Of a DNA stretch of 64,000 bases, positions 1 to 8,498 are shown in pieces. This DNA comes from SYOC01 sp035575235 (GTDB lineage: Bacteria; Desulfobacterota; Binatia; Bin18): NCBI GenBank assembly GCA_035575235.1, contig DATLYA010000316.1, positions 48,783-112,782 of the forward strand, read 5' to 3'. Positions within the stretch are counted from its first letter, which is position 1. Every line of letters starts with the position of its first letter. The translations under genes and the position numbers were made by a program. The notes beneath the pieces are model-generated. The model was not told the origin of the DNA. It searched no databases and worked only from the letters and a program-made list of their open reading frames with translations.

Positions 1-715
1 CTCTCCAGGTGAGGTAAAATTGGACGCTTGCACTCCCGCAGCTTATGGTTCCCGCCGCTGTCTCTTCAATATCAACGGCGCCGCAGCCTGGAGGTTCGAG
101 CCGCGCGGCGATTGCAGTTGGCGCTTTTTGCAAAAGAAAAGGCGCGAGATAAAACAGATGCCACCCATGATCTACCAGAATGCCGCCGCCGGCTATGCGC
201 CGATCTGTTCGCCATGACCCCGAGCCATGCGATGCGCCGGCTGGGTGGGCGCGCAGGACCTTCCACGCCAAACACTCAGGCGCGCCAATCGTCTCAGCTG
301 CGATGGTTGCCCGTAGAGTTTGCAAAAGCGGCGCGTATTGCCAATTGTGCACGGTAAAAACAGCACGGTCGCGTTCAACGGCGTACCGTTGCAGTTGTCG
401 CATGAGTGCGGCAGAGAGCGTCAGCGGCTTCTCACATAAAATGTGCACACTCTGTTCACACGCGCGCAGCAAGACGGTGTCGTGCAGCATCGGAGGCGTA
501 CAAATATCAACGAAGTCAATCTGCTCACGCGCCAGGCAGGCTTCGATGCTACCATAACACGCCGCGTCCGGCAGGAGGGTGCGCGCCAGCTGTAACCGCT
601 CAGGCAACGGGTCGACAACAGCTATGAGCTCGAAACGCGTGTCCTGCAGCCAGGCTGAAAGATGGCCATGGACCGCAACATTGCCAAAGCCAATGATCGC
701 TCCTCGATAGCTCAC
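1..715 (-). CDS. Gfo/Idh/MocA-family NAD(P)-dependent oxidoreductase, 3' end beyond the window
   Basis: Translating the minus strand from a GTG at 715 gives an uninterrupted frame to the left edge (about 238 residues seen). The N-terminus has a Rossmann dinucleotide site (GAIIGFGNVAVHGHL), a strand-end acidic residue (AVVDP), the family segment VDICTPPMLH and the conserved CEKPL motif whose lysine is usually catalytic. Family members oxidise or reduce sugars, cyclitols or imines with NAD(P). The GTG start overlaps the upstream aminotransferase stop by 4 bases (GTGA), so it is translationally coupled as the last visible gene of the 4214-1 operon. The substrate cannot be read from the sequence; the C-terminal substrate domain is cut off. 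Confidence 0.85.
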   Translation of the reverse strand, partial: MSYRGAIIGFGNVAVHGHLSAWLQDTRFELIAVVDPLPERLQLARTLLPDAACYGSIEACLAREQIDFVDICTPPMLHDTVLLRACEQSVHILCEKPLTLSAALMRQLQRYAVERDRAVFTVHNWQYAPLLQTLRATIAAETIGAPECLAWKVLRAHPAGASHGSGSWRTDRRIAGGGILVDHGWHLFYLAPFLLQKAPTAIAARLEPPGCGAVDIEETAAGTISCGSASVQFYLTWR

Positions 716-2061
716 GCCTGGTAATCCACCTTATCAGCCACGAAGTCAAAGACCTCGTCAAGAATGGCGAGGCCCGTCTCCGCCAGCTCCAAAGAAATCG
801 TCAGCGGCGGATTGAGCCGCACACGCGGCATGTAGCCCATCATGAGTAGTCCGCGCTTCAATGCCTCTTGAAAAATCAGCTCCGTCACTTCGCGACGCAG
901 CCCGATTTTGGACTGACGATCCTTCACCAGATCGAGGCCGATCAACAACCCTGCCCCACGCACATCGCCGAGAAACTCGTACTTCTCTTGCATGGCGCGC
1001 AACCGCTCAAGCATGAAGGCGCCAACCCGCCGGGCGTTGTCTACTACTCCCTCGTCTTCGATCGTCTCTATCGTACTCAACGCAGCAGCGGCCGCCAGCG
1101 GGTTTCCCCCATAACTCGACGAGGATGCACTGGGCTGAGAAAATGGCTTCGCCGCCATTATCTCATCACTGGAGATGACCCCAGTAACGGGAAATCCATT
1201 ACCCATCCCTTTACCAACAGTCATGATGTCTGGCGTCACGCCGCTTAGCGCACAGCCAAACAGGTTTCCCGTGCGGCCAAAGCCGGTGATCATCTCGTCA
1301 ACAATGAACAGGGCGTCATGCTCCCGGGCGACCTCTTTCATTACGGGAAGAAACTCAGGCGGAGGAACGATATTCCCCGCCGTGCCCTGCACCGGCTCGA
1401 TGAGAAACGCCGCGATGGCGCCGCCGCTCGTGTGCTTCAGGCTCGTGCGAATGAAATCGGCGCAGGCGAGCCCGCATCCTGGGTAGCGCAGGTTGAGCGG
1501 ACAACGATAGCAATCGGCATAGGGCACAAGATGAGTTCCACCAGGCAAGGGCCCCCAGCCCTGCTTAAAATTGTCGCCAACGAGGCCGAGCACCCCACCC
1601 GTCTTGCCATGAAATCCGCCCCAAAAGCCGACAACCTCATATTTTTTCGTGTATGCTTTCGCCAGCCGCAGCGCCGCCTCCACCGCCTCGGCGCCGCCGC
1701 TGAACAATTGAATCCGGTTGAGGTTGCCAGGCGTCAGCGCCGCAATTTTTTGCACAAGCCGTACGCGCGCCTCCGAGGTGAAACTCCCGACAGTCACCCG
1801 GCGTAACTGTTCTTCAAGGGCGGCAACGTAGCGGGGATGGCTGTGCCCCAGGCTCGCCACAGTTACCCCGGCAAAAAAGTCGATAAAGGTGTTGCCGTCA
1901 ACGTCCGTCAGAGTTGCGCCCTCGCCGTGGTCAAAGACCACGCCAGAGAGCAGAGAGATGCGCTGAATGCCTGGCGCCAAAAACGCCTGCTCAGTCTTCA
2001 CTAACTGTTGCGAGCGCGGACCAGGAACACTCGTTCTTACAACCGGAAGCTTGCCACTCAC
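712..2061 (-). CDS. Class III (PLP-dependent) aminotransferase
   Basis: A 449-residue protein with the full class III (ornithine/GABA/acetylornithine type) fold signature: FSGGAEAVEAALRLAK for phosphate binding, FIVDEMITGFGRTGNLF with the PLP-binding aspartate, and TVGKGMGNGFPVTG with the Schiff-base lysine. Residues near 185-205 hold a cysteine-rich insert (CYRCPLNLRYPGCGLAC) of a type seen in several GABA-aminotransferase-like proteins. It would transfer an amino group to or from an omega-amino or aldehyde substrate. It starts inside the ATP-grasp stop (ATGA overlap) and its stop overlaps the Gfo/Idh start. The company of a nucleotidyltransferase and a ligase or kinase suggests a biosynthetic rather than a catabolic role (inference). 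Confidence 0.9.
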   Translation of the reverse strand: MSGKLPVVRTSVPGPRSQQLVKTEQAFLAPGIQRISLLSGVVFDHGEGATLTDVDGNTFIDFFAGVTVASLGHSHPRYVAALEEQLRRVTVGSFTSEARVRLVQKIAALTPGNLNRIQLFSGGAEAVEAALRLAKAYTKKYEVVGFWGGFHGKTGGVLGLVGDNFKQGWGPLPGGTHLVPYADCYRCPLNLRYPGCGLACADFIRTSLKHTSGGAIAAFLIEPVQGTAGNIVPPPEFLPVMKEVAREHDALFIVDEMITGFGRTGNLFGCALSGVTPDIMTVGKGMGNGFPVTGVISSDEIMAAKPFSQPSASSSSYGGNPLAAAAALSTIETIEDEGVVDNARRVGAFMLERLRAMQEKYEFLGDVRGAGLLIGLDLVKDRQSKIGLRREVTELIFQEALKRGLLMMGYMPRVRLNPPLTISLELAETGLAILDEVFDFVADKVDYQA

Positions 2062-2921
2062 AGCGCTTGTTGTATCCGGCCCAGCAGGTGGTCAGCAATC
2101 GCCTGCGCCGCCGCATGGCGGCAGCGAGCAAAGCTTGGCCAATCGTTTAAGTCGATCAGCACGAGAGTTCCCTCCGCTGAGAGGATACAATCTCCGCCAA
2201 AGACTTCAAGTCCAACCGCAGACGCTGCCCGGGTCGCCAAGGCGCCGACCTGCCGGCGCGTGTGCGCTTCAACCTCGGGGCAATCAAAGAAGCAACCAGG
2301 ACCAACTCCATAAAACTTGATGACCGGCCCAGGGCAATGCCTTTGCAGCAGCGCTTGGACAATGCCGCGACGAGCAAATGCCGCGAGCGCGGCATGATAT
2401 GCGGCTGCTTCTTGCACAAAGACGACATCATCCGGCTGCGTGGCGTGCACGTCGGCGCGTTTAAGCCAGAAGCCGCCTGAAAAATCTGTAGGCCCAGGCT
2501 CCCGTGCCTGCCCATCTCTAGGACGCCTCTGGCAGGTTGCCCCTACGAAAGGTAGGAAAGAGAGTGCGTGAGAAGCGTCTGCAGTATTCACCGCCCAACT
2601 TTCCGGCATCAATACTCCCGCCGCGCGGCACAGCTCAACAGTCCGCGCCCGGCGGCAATTCCAGACCGCTGTGGGACTGTTAATCACCAGTGAACCGTGA
2701 GCCTGCCAGTGTTGAAGCTTGTGCAAATTCGCTCCTCCCTGCGCCATGGAAAACACTAGCCCTGGAGGCTTGGCGTCGCTCTGCAGCTCCTCCGTGCTCC
2801 AAAGCCGGACACGAACGCCACGCCGCCCAACCTCAGCAGCGACGGCTTCAAGGATGAGCGCATCGTCACCGGTCCGTCCGGGAGAGAACATCGCTTCCCG
2901 GTACACGCCAACCACCTCCAT
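2058..2921 (-). CDS. ATP-grasp domain protein (ligase or ITPK-like kinase)
   Basis: A 287-residue protein. The frame opens at a GTG at 3050, but the ATG at 2921 is preferred because GGAGG lies 8 bases upstream, whereas no ribosome site precedes the GTG. Recognisable ATP-grasp features are an ATP-site lysine segment (GFWLKRADVH), a central IKFYGVG strand, and a C-terminal Mg-binding segment (LVLIDLNDWPSF). The D-x-N pattern resembles inositol-trisphosphate-kinase-like and RimK-like ATP-grasp proteins. The N-terminal part (VVGVYREAMFSPG) is a pre-ATP-grasp domain. It could phosphorylate a cyclitol or sugar, or form an amide bond; the sequence does not decide. It lies between a nucleotidyltransferase and an aminotransferase in one operon. 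Confidence 0.75.
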   Translation of the reverse strand: MEVVGVYREAMFSPGRTGDDALILEAVAAEVGRRGVRVRLWSTEELQSDAKPPGLVFSMAQGGANLHKLQHWQAHGSLVINSPTAVWNCRRARTVELCRAAGVLMPESWAVNTADASHALSFLPFVGATCQRRPRDGQAREPGPTDFSGGFWLKRADVHATQPDDVVFVQEAAAYHAALAAFARRGIVQALLQRHCPGPVIKFYGVGPGCFFDCPEVEAHTRRQVGALATRAASAVGLEVFGGDCILSAEGTLVLIDLNDWPSFARCRHAAAQAIADHLLGRIQQAL

Positions 2922-3057
2922 TGCTTCCGCCTCCTCGCTCTGCCCCGGATTGTATTTCAGGCCACAGGGTTGGTCATGAGAAAAGCCGGGAGAGAATAGC
3001 CATGGCCTGTGTACGATGTATGGAGCGCCAACTATGTTTGCGCACTCCACAGTGCGC

Positions 3058-3777
3058 TTAGAGCGGGGTTAGACATTTCTCCTCTTCAGCAAGAAACGCC
3101 TCCGCCACAGCGATATCAGAGGGACGGTCTACATCAATTACTTTAGAAATATGATGTCCATAGAGCACATAACCGCTCGCAACGAGATAGCCGAAGAACT
3201 GACGCAAGGCGGTAAAATTCCTGTGCTGCGCTGTCTCTGCCTCCCGGAACACGCTCGGTGAGAACCAATACACCCCAGCAGTCACCAGTCCACCGGTGCG
3301 CGCCGATGGACCAAGCTGAACAACGCGATAGTCTTCGGCAAGCATCGCCCATAATGGTTTTTCATCATCAACGAATGACGTAACGCCGAGCACGCCATCG
3401 GCGTCAGGATGCCGCCGCGCCGTTGCTACCAATGCCGGAATTGTCGAGGAAGGAAACACCGCATCGACCGTACAAAGCAGAAACGAATCTGCGTCAAGAT
3501 ACGGCTGCAGCGTCAGAAAACTCTCCAAGGAATGCGCTGTGCTTTTGCTCAACAGCGTGACGGGCATTCCCCATTCATGCTCCCGGCAATATTGAATGAC
3601 CTCGGAAAATTTCTGGTTGACGATAACAACAGCTGCTTCGATTCCAGCTTGCTGAAGCCCGCGCAGGAGACGGGCGATGAGCGGTTGTCCGGCCAGCAGC
3701 GTCAGCGGTTTTGGCGTTGTCACACCGTGCGCTCGTAAACGCTGTCCTTCGCCAGCCGCAAGGATTGCCGCTCTCAT
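3058..3777 (-). CDS. NTP transferase (sugar or alcohol phosphate nucleotidyltransferase-like)
   Basis: A 239-residue protein that begins with the nucleotidyltransferase signature AAILAAGEGQRL followed by TPKPLTLLAGQPLI, the GxGxR-(x)n-PKP nucleotide-binding loop of the GT-A-type NTP_transf family. Residues near 99-106 (LLCTVDAVF) supply the metal-binding aspartate, and a late segment (SKVIDVDRPSD) supplies the second. The product is probably an NDP-activated sugar, polyol or phospho-alcohol. The 5' end overlaps the PPOX-fold gene stop by 4 bases. About 136 bases separate its stop from the chosen ATP-grasp start, the widest gap in this operon. Confidence 0.85.
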   Translation of the reverse strand: MRAAILAAGEGQRLRAHGVTTPKPLTLLAGQPLIARLLRGLQQAGIEAAVVIVNQKFSEVIQYCREHEWGMPVTLLSKSTAHSLESFLTLQPYLDADSFLLCTVDAVFPSSTIPALVATARRHPDADGVLGVTSFVDDEKPLWAMLAEDYRVVQLGPSARTGGLVTAGVYWFSPSVFREAETAQHRNFTALRQFFGYLVASGYVLYGHHISKVIDVDRPSDIAVAEAFLAEEEKCLTPL

Positions 3778-4214
3778 CCCTCAATCTTCCCCCACGCAAT
3801 GATTTTTTGCGGCGTGATGCGCACCACAGCATTGCCAGGAAAAATGAGGTTCATCACGCGGTACTGCGGATAACGCTCTCTCAGCAACGCAAGCGCGGCG
3901 GCGTGTTCCGTTTCAGCCTCGACGATGTGGGCGGAACCTCTGACCATCACATACGCCAACTGCGTCCAATCGTCACTGTAATCATCAATGACAAGCGCGA
4001 CTTGAGGATTTTCCAGAATATTGCGAATGCGTTTCAGCGGTTTGCCAGTCTGCTTCTTAGGTTTCTCATCAACAATAAAATAGAAACGAGCCCCATCGAA
4101 CGCGTAGCAGAACGGAATAACATGAGGTTGCCCATGTGCGTCGGCAGTCGCTAAGCGCGCCACGGCGTGGGACAGAATGAAGCGGCGGATAGGTTCAGTA
4201 ATTGCTATGGGCAT
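3774..4214 (-). CDS. PPOX-class (FMN/F420-binding split-barrel) oxidoreductase-like protein
   Basis: A 146-residue split beta-barrel protein of the pyridoxamine-phosphate-oxidase-like class. Typical segments are HAVARLATADAHGQPHVIPF at the N-terminus, FYFIVDEKPK, RIRNILENPQVALVIDDY and a central VRGSAHIVE strand. This pattern fits the small F420-associated PPOX subfamily. Such proteins bind FMN or F420 and reduce or bind small substrates. It is the first gene of the leftward operon reaching 1. The cofactor is not provable from the sequence, but two luciferase-like enzymes in the window would be consistent with F420 use. Confidence 0.8.
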   Translation of the reverse strand: MPIAITEPIRRFILSHAVARLATADAHGQPHVIPFCYAFDGARFYFIVDEKPKKQTGKPLKRIRNILENPQVALVIDDYSDDWTQLAYVMVRGSAHIVEAETEHAAALALLRERYPQYRVMNLIFPGNAVVRITPQKIIAWGKIEG

Positions 4215-4256
4215 AAACTGCAGATCATGCGGTGAGGAAACACCCTCACATTCCCC

Positions 4257-5306
4257 TCAGGAGAGAGGGACAAGGTGAAGCGAATCGACCTCCTCAGCCG
4301 ATCCTTCTCCGCGAAACGCCTCTTGCGCCTCGCGATAGATCCGCTCAGCTTGCCCCGCGTACCGCGGAGAGAAATGAAACACCACTAATTTTTTCACTCC
4401 TGCCGCACGCGCCAACAGGCCGGCCTGACGGGCGGTCAAATGGTAGCGCTTCGTGGCCTGATCCTCGTCCTCAGTAAGAAATGGCGACTCACAGAAAAAG
4501 AGGTCTGCGTCGCGGGCCAATGTCGCAATGCGCGCGGCGTTGGCCGGGCTATACAACGTATCGACCACGTACGCGATCTTTTGTCCGCGCGTTTCTTTTA
4601 TCAAGTGGCCGCGCACTTCGTGGAGGGGAAAATCACGAGCGTGTTCCACACCGTTTTTCTCCCGCCAACGTGCAGTCACAATATAATCGTCCGGCTCGTT
4701 CCGTCGCAGGGCGTGCTTCAGTTGCGAAAGCCACGGGCCAGTGGGCACGCCAAGCCGGGTCAGCATGTCCTTATCAACGTTCAGATGACTTTTTTCTTCC
4801 AGGGCAAAACCAAGGGAGTAAATCCGGTGATCCAAATGCGCCGCTCGCACGAGAAAAGCAGGTTCATCGAGCACTACGCCATCCACCAACGGCGCCTCAG
4901 TGAGCGCCTCGGGACGAAAGGCGCTGGCCGCGGGAAACAGGACACGGCGAATGCGTTCAGGCGCGATTTCGGCAGCCTCGATCACAAAGCCGTAGTTATC
5001 TACCAGATTCCAGGTGTACCCGCGCAGCTTTCCGTCCACACAGTCGAGAATCCCCGGCGGACCATACACCACGAGTTTTTTGTCGCGCGCCAGGAACAAC
5101 CGCAACAGCCGATCGAACCCAATGAAGTGATCTATGTGACAGTGCGACACAAACACATGGGTCGCGCGGAGCAGTTCCGCAGCGGGAAGGGTGTCATTTT
5201 GTCCTAAATCGAACAACAACGCTCGCCCTTCCCAACGCAGATGAATATATAAGCCCGGATCACCAAAGGGGTTGTTCACCAGGCGAGCAGTAAATGCAGG
5301 ATTCAT
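4257..5306 (-). CDS. Metallo-beta-lactamase-fold hydrolase, ribonuclease Z-like
   Basis: A 349-residue protein with the zinc motif HVFVSHCHIDHFIGFDRLLR (HxHxDH) near residue 55, a late KIAYVVDTLYSP strand, the FFCESPF segment and the C-terminal KLVVFHFSPRY histidine. The layout is that of the RNase Z/ElaC branch of the MBL fold, which matures tRNA 3' ends. The insert between residues 95 and 220 is longer than in typical RNase Z, so a broader phosphodiesterase role is possible. It stands alone; no clear ribosome site is visible before the ATG. Confidence 0.7.
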   Translation of the reverse strand: MNPAFTARLVNNPFGDPGLYIHLRWEGRALLFDLGQNDTLPAAELLRATHVFVSHCHIDHFIGFDRLLRLFLARDKKLVVYGPPGILDCVDGKLRGYTWNLVDNYGFVIEAAEIAPERIRRVLFPAASAFRPEALTEAPLVDGVVLDEPAFLVRAAHLDHRIYSLGFALEEKSHLNVDKDMLTRLGVPTGPWLSQLKHALRRNEPDDYIVTARWREKNGVEHARDFPLHEVRGHLIKETRGQKIAYVVDTLYSPANAARIATLARDADLFFCESPFLTEDEDQATKRYHLTARQAGLLARAAGVKKLVVFHFSPRYAGQAERIYREAQEAFRGEGSAEEVDSLHLVPLS

Positions 5307-5401
5307 GCATATAGGAGACGACGAGAATACACGCTCGTCAACTCCAGGGAACCGGAGTCACGACCAGCGCCGACAGAGCCATGGTCTGAAGCAAATGAGA
5401 G

Positions 5402-5683
5402 TTACTGCCGTTTCAAAATAACAAATTGTTCCTTCATTTTGCTGACCTGATCTTGAATCGACGGCAGATGGCGACTCTCCTTCAAGACCTGAAACACGTC
5501 GATATCCGACGCTTCGCGACGTCCTTCGGCAATTTCCCGGACGGCGTCGATGATCTCGTGGATGACACGAGGGATTTCCCGTTGCGGAATCACTAAGTCG
5601 CCACGCCCTAGCGTCCCGCCCCAATGCGCGGCATAGGGACGGAGCACATTAAGGATTTTTTCCGTCACGCTTTTTTCAGCCAT
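5402..5683 (-). CDS. Small conserved-looking hypothetical protein
   Basis: A 93-residue protein of unknown function. The ATG at 5683 is chosen over an in-frame ATG at 5749 because AAGGAGGA lies 6 bases upstream. The sequence is mostly helical and amphipathic (SVTEKILNVLRPYAAHWGG, IHEIIDAVREIAEGRREA, VSKMKEQFVILK), contains no cysteines or membrane segments, and suggests a small soluble protein. Neighbouring genes give no clue. Confidence 0.65.
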   Translation of the reverse strand: MAEKSVTEKILNVLRPYAAHWGGTLGRGDLVIPQREIPRVIHEIIDAVREIAEGRREASDIDVFQVLKESRHLPSIQDQVSKMKEQFVILKRQ

Positions 5684-5759
5684 TGGTATTCCTCCTTCCC
5701 CCCAGCGCCTTCCTTGCGGTTGAGCATTATCACTGTTGCCGCATGGCATTGCAAGAGAT

Positions 5760-5877
5760 GTGGAACGTGGGGTGTGGTGCGTACGGCGTGGTGCGTGTGA
5801 CGTGTTGCGTAATTCGCAACATGGGATGTTGATGCTTCACGCACTACGCTTCACGTATCACGTTTCACCACCACGCC
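5760..5877. repeat. Intergenic low-complexity repeat of CACG/GTGC units
   Basis: The stretch is built from short alternating units such as gtgcgtacg, gtggtgcgtg and cgtatcacgtttcacc, partly self-complementary between its halves (ggtgcg/cgcacc, cgtgttgcg/cgcaac). The same vocabulary (acgcatcacg, cgtgaaacg) recurs at 14835-14885, so it is a dispersed element rather than unique sequence. No gene is visible in it. Confidence 0.6.
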
Positions 5878-6729
5878 TCACGTTTTTTCTCCCTCGCCGC
5901 CGTATTTCTTCCCTAACTCCAGCGCTTCAGGCACGCCGAGCAGCGTGGTGATTTCACCAAAGGCGCCGGGCTCTGTGCTGTGCGTTATGGCGCCGGTGCG
6001 TTTGAGTTCTCGCATAGCGTCGCGCATCCGCAGGTAGAACACCGTCAAAGTCGCGGAGTTGATCATGAGTTTGAAGCCCATCTTCGCGGTGTCCTGTACG
6101 GACAGCAGTTGCCCATTATACAGCAGCGGTAGCCCGCTCAGTTCTTGCACATATCGCTTCATGTCCTCGAGCGTACGGATACCGTCAACAAAAATCAGAT
6201 CAGCGCCCGCCTCGCGATAGGCATATGCCCGATTTTTGACGTCTTCCCATCCTGTCACGGCCAGCGCATCCGTGCGGGCAATAATGATCATATCCTTGCG
6301 CGCATCACAGGCGGCGCGCACCTTTGGCGCCATTTCCGCCAACGGAATGACTTGTTTCCCAGCCAGGAAACCACACCGCTTTGGCCAGACTTGATCTTCT
6401 ATATGCAGCGCGGCGGCGCCTGCGGCCTCATACTCACGCACAGTGCGATAGACATTGACCGGATTGCCGTAGCCGGTATCCGCATCGCAGATGAGAGGGA
6501 TATCAACAGCGTTGGCGATGTAGCGCACGTTTTCGACCATCTCGGCCATCGTCAGCAAACCAACATCAGGAAACCCGCGCGCCGCCGCCGTGCCGAAGCC
6601 CGTCATGTACACGGCCTCGAACCCGGCTGCTTGCGCGATTTTGGCCTGGAAGGCGTCAAACACAAATGGAGCGACGACCATGTCCGCGCCCTGCAGCATC
6701 TGACGTAAACGTTGTCCTGCCTGTGACAT
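5878..6729 (-). CDS. Isocitrate lyase/PEP mutase-superfamily enzyme
   Basis: A 283-residue TIM-barrel protein. The ATG at 6729 is preferred over one at 6756 because AAGGAGGAG lies upstream of it. Characteristic segments are VYMTGFGTAAA, ICDADTGYGNP (metal-binding aspartates) and ALHIEDQVWPKRCGFLAGK. The family cleaves or forms C-C or C-P bonds of 2-oxo acids (methylisocitrate lyase, oxaloacetate decarboxylase, carboxy-PEP mutase). The loop reads KRCGF where lyases usually have KKCGH or KRCGH, so the general-acid histidine is replaced by phenylalanine. This argues against a plain methylisocitrate lyase. The PEP-mutase motif EDKxxxxxS is absent. Confidence 0.85.
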   Translation of the reverse strand: MSQAGQRLRQMLQGADMVVAPFVFDAFQAKIAQAAGFEAVYMTGFGTAAARGFPDVGLLTMAEMVENVRYIANAVDIPLICDADTGYGNPVNVYRTVREYEAAGAAALHIEDQVWPKRCGFLAGKQVIPLAEMAPKVRAACDARKDMIIIARTDALAVTGWEDVKNRAYAYREAGADLIFVDGIRTLEDMKRYVQELSGLPLLYNGQLLSVQDTAKMGFKLMINSATLTVFYLRMRDAMRELKRTGAITHSTEPGAFGEITTLLGVPEALELGKKYGGEGEKT

Positions 6730-6916
6730 ACGCTTCTCCTCCTTTTTGTCGAACACAGCGACGCCGTGCTTTTACGACCAGAGATCGGCAATCGCGACAG
6801 ACACGTCCGGCAGGAGAGCAAGCGCCGGCCGCTTATCTGGCGCTGAACGGATAGTCTGCCTATAGCCGTCAGCGCCAGGTTGCCGATACACTTCTACTTC
6901 TTCTTGCGACACTGGG

Positions 6917-7735
6917 TTACTGCAGAGACTGTATGAATGACAGCAGCGCGTCAATACACGCCTGCGCGCCATCGAGGTAAATCTCGTGTCCATGGGCGTT
7001 GATGACCGCAATGCGCGCGCCAGGAATAGAATCGCGGATCATCACTTGTTCGGTCAGTGGGGTCAGTGGACTGCGTTCTGGAGCGAGCACCAGGGTTGGC
7101 ACTTTTACGTGCGGCAACAAGGGCGCAACATCGACACTGGGCACGAGACGGCAAAGTCCTTGCAGCACGTGGGTGCGCGTTTTTCCCCATTCCTGCAGAA
7201 TCCAGTCAATTTTCGCCGGATTGGCGCCGCCCAGGCCGCCGCCTTGTTCCATGAGCGCCTTGACCCAGCCTGCCGGGCCGAGCTTCCCAAGAGCGGTATA
7301 CCAGTCTTCGTGGCCGACCGCAAACAAGCGTTGAATGTGCGGACGAATTGCCGTGGGCGTAGCGCACAGGGTCAAACTTTTGAACCGCTCCGGCCACTGT
7401 GTCGCGAACGCGATGCCGAGAATGCCCCCGACTGACTCACCGACGTAATGCACCTGGTCAAGCCCGAGCGCATCGAGGAAGCCTTTCATATCATTGAGGA
7501 GATCATCGACCGACCACTGGTAATCCACTCCTGGATCAGCGGACTGGCCATGGCCGCGCATATCACGGCGCAGCACTCGATACTTCCCAGCCAACGGGGG
7601 AACCCAGTGATACCAAAAGCGCGAACTACGGCCGAAACCGTGTTGAATCCAGATGGTCTCGGCCGGTTTCCACGGGTCGGTAAAATCATCGACCTCGTAG
7701 TACATTTCGTAATTGTTCGCTTTGACGGTGGGCAT
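6917..7735 (-). CDS. Alpha/beta-fold hydrolase
   Basis: A 272-residue protein with the canonical order of the fold: oxyanion-hole segment IWIQHGFGRSSRFWYHW, nucleophile elbow HYVGESVGGILGI (serine near residue 120), an acid in the late strand LVLAPERSPLTP, and the catalytic histidine in AHGHEIYLD near residue 252. An AAAGGAGGG ribosome site lies 8 bases before the ATG. The substrate is unknown; homologues include ester and C-C hydrolases of aromatic or ketoester catabolism. The 160 bases between it and the PEPM/ICL gene show no further gene. Confidence 0.85.
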   Translation of the reverse strand: MPTVKANNYEMYYEVDDFTDPWKPAETIWIQHGFGRSSRFWYHWVPPLAGKYRVLRRDMRGHGQSADPGVDYQWSVDDLLNDMKGFLDALGLDQVHYVGESVGGILGIAFATQWPERFKSLTLCATPTAIRPHIQRLFAVGHEDWYTALGKLGPAGWVKALMEQGGGLGGANPAKIDWILQEWGKTRTHVLQGLCRLVPSVDVAPLLPHVKVPTLVLAPERSPLTPLTEQVMIRDSIPGARIAVINAHGHEIYLDGAQACIDALLSFIQSLQ

Positions 7736-7913
7736 TGTCCGATCCCTCCTTTCGCTTTTCCCTCACTTGCGCAGCCTCATTCTCGTGAAGCTGCCGCAAT
7801 GGGACCCCGTCACGAGATCAGCGAGCGGCTGTGCTCAAGAAGAGCATCCAGAGTAAGGCTACCGCAAGCGGGGAAATGGTGTGTAGGCGTATGCCGATCA
7901 CTAAACACGGAAT

Positions 7914-8498
7914 TCACCATTCCGTGCGGGCTGGAGCCACCACATTGGAACGCGGCGCGTGGAGGAATTGTTCCTCCTCCACGAGATTCTTTTCAAGGTA
8001 AAGCTGGAGTAAGTGAGAAGCCTGGTGCAGAAGCTGATGTTTATCTTTAAACACTTCTTCTCGCACCCACTCACCACGGATCCAACAGTCGAAGGACGCT
8101 TCGTCTATGAAATTAAATTCCAGAATGCGCTCGTTAAGCGGCGTACCAGTAACGATAGCCCGGAGGGATTTTCCCGAATCTACCAGCACACCACGCGCAG
8201 CCGGCGGCAAAGGCAGCGCTCGCTTAATGCGGTCGATCTCTTTCTGAGGGGACTGTTCTTCCACTAACGAAAGATAGGCCCATTCTCCCGGAGTAGGATT
8301 TGCCTGGGTGAGCAACCTCACATTGAGGTCAGTCAGGTTCTCACGCGCTTGTTCTTGGTCGTAGCCTTCAACGCTCCGGAAGAACTGCGCCCCGGCTGGC
8401 GCCTGCCGTTCCTCCGGTCTGGCGCGTTCACGGTTCTTTCCCTGATCGACCCACCAACGGTTCTCGTTGCCAGGCGGTTTCTTGTCGTAACTCGACAT
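7914..8498 (-). CDS. Hypothetical protein downstream of the HExxH protein
   Basis: A 194-residue protein not recognised. The N-terminal 60 residues are charged and probably disordered (KKPPGNENRWWVDQG, ERARPEERQAPAGAQ); the remainder looks folded, with a possible alpha/beta layout (AARGVLVDSGKSLRAIVTG, RILEFNFIDEASFDCWIRG) and a leucine-rich helix (LLHQASHLLQLYLEKN). A GGAGGA site 4 bases before the ATG supports the start. The gene overlaps the 3' end of the HExxH frame by 166 bases in another frame, suggesting coupled translation or a frameshift between them. Confidence 0.65.
   Translation of the reverse strand: MSSYDKKPPGNENRWWVDQGKNRERARPEERQAPAGAQFFRSVEGYDQEQARENLTDLNVRLLTQANPTPGEWAYLSLVEEQSPQKEIDRIKRALPLPPAARGVLVDSGKSLRAIVTGTPLNERILEFNFIDEASFDCWIRGEWVREEVFKDKHQLLHQASHLLQLYLEKNLVEEEQFLHAPRSNVVAPARTEW

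Noticed and set aside
2058..3050. ATP-grasp gene starting at the GTG at 3050
   Set aside because: No ribosome site and 43 extra residues unlike the family; ATG 2921 has GGAGG at proper spacing.
4440..5207. Long plus-strand frame antisense to the MBL-fold gene
   Set aside because: It lacks any domain pattern and mirrors the codon structure of the real minus-strand gene.
5878..6729. PEP mutase starting a phosphonate pathway together with the nucleotidyltransferase and aminotransferase at 712-3777
   Set aside because: The PEP-mutase motif EDKxxxxxS is missing and the gene is not in the same operon.
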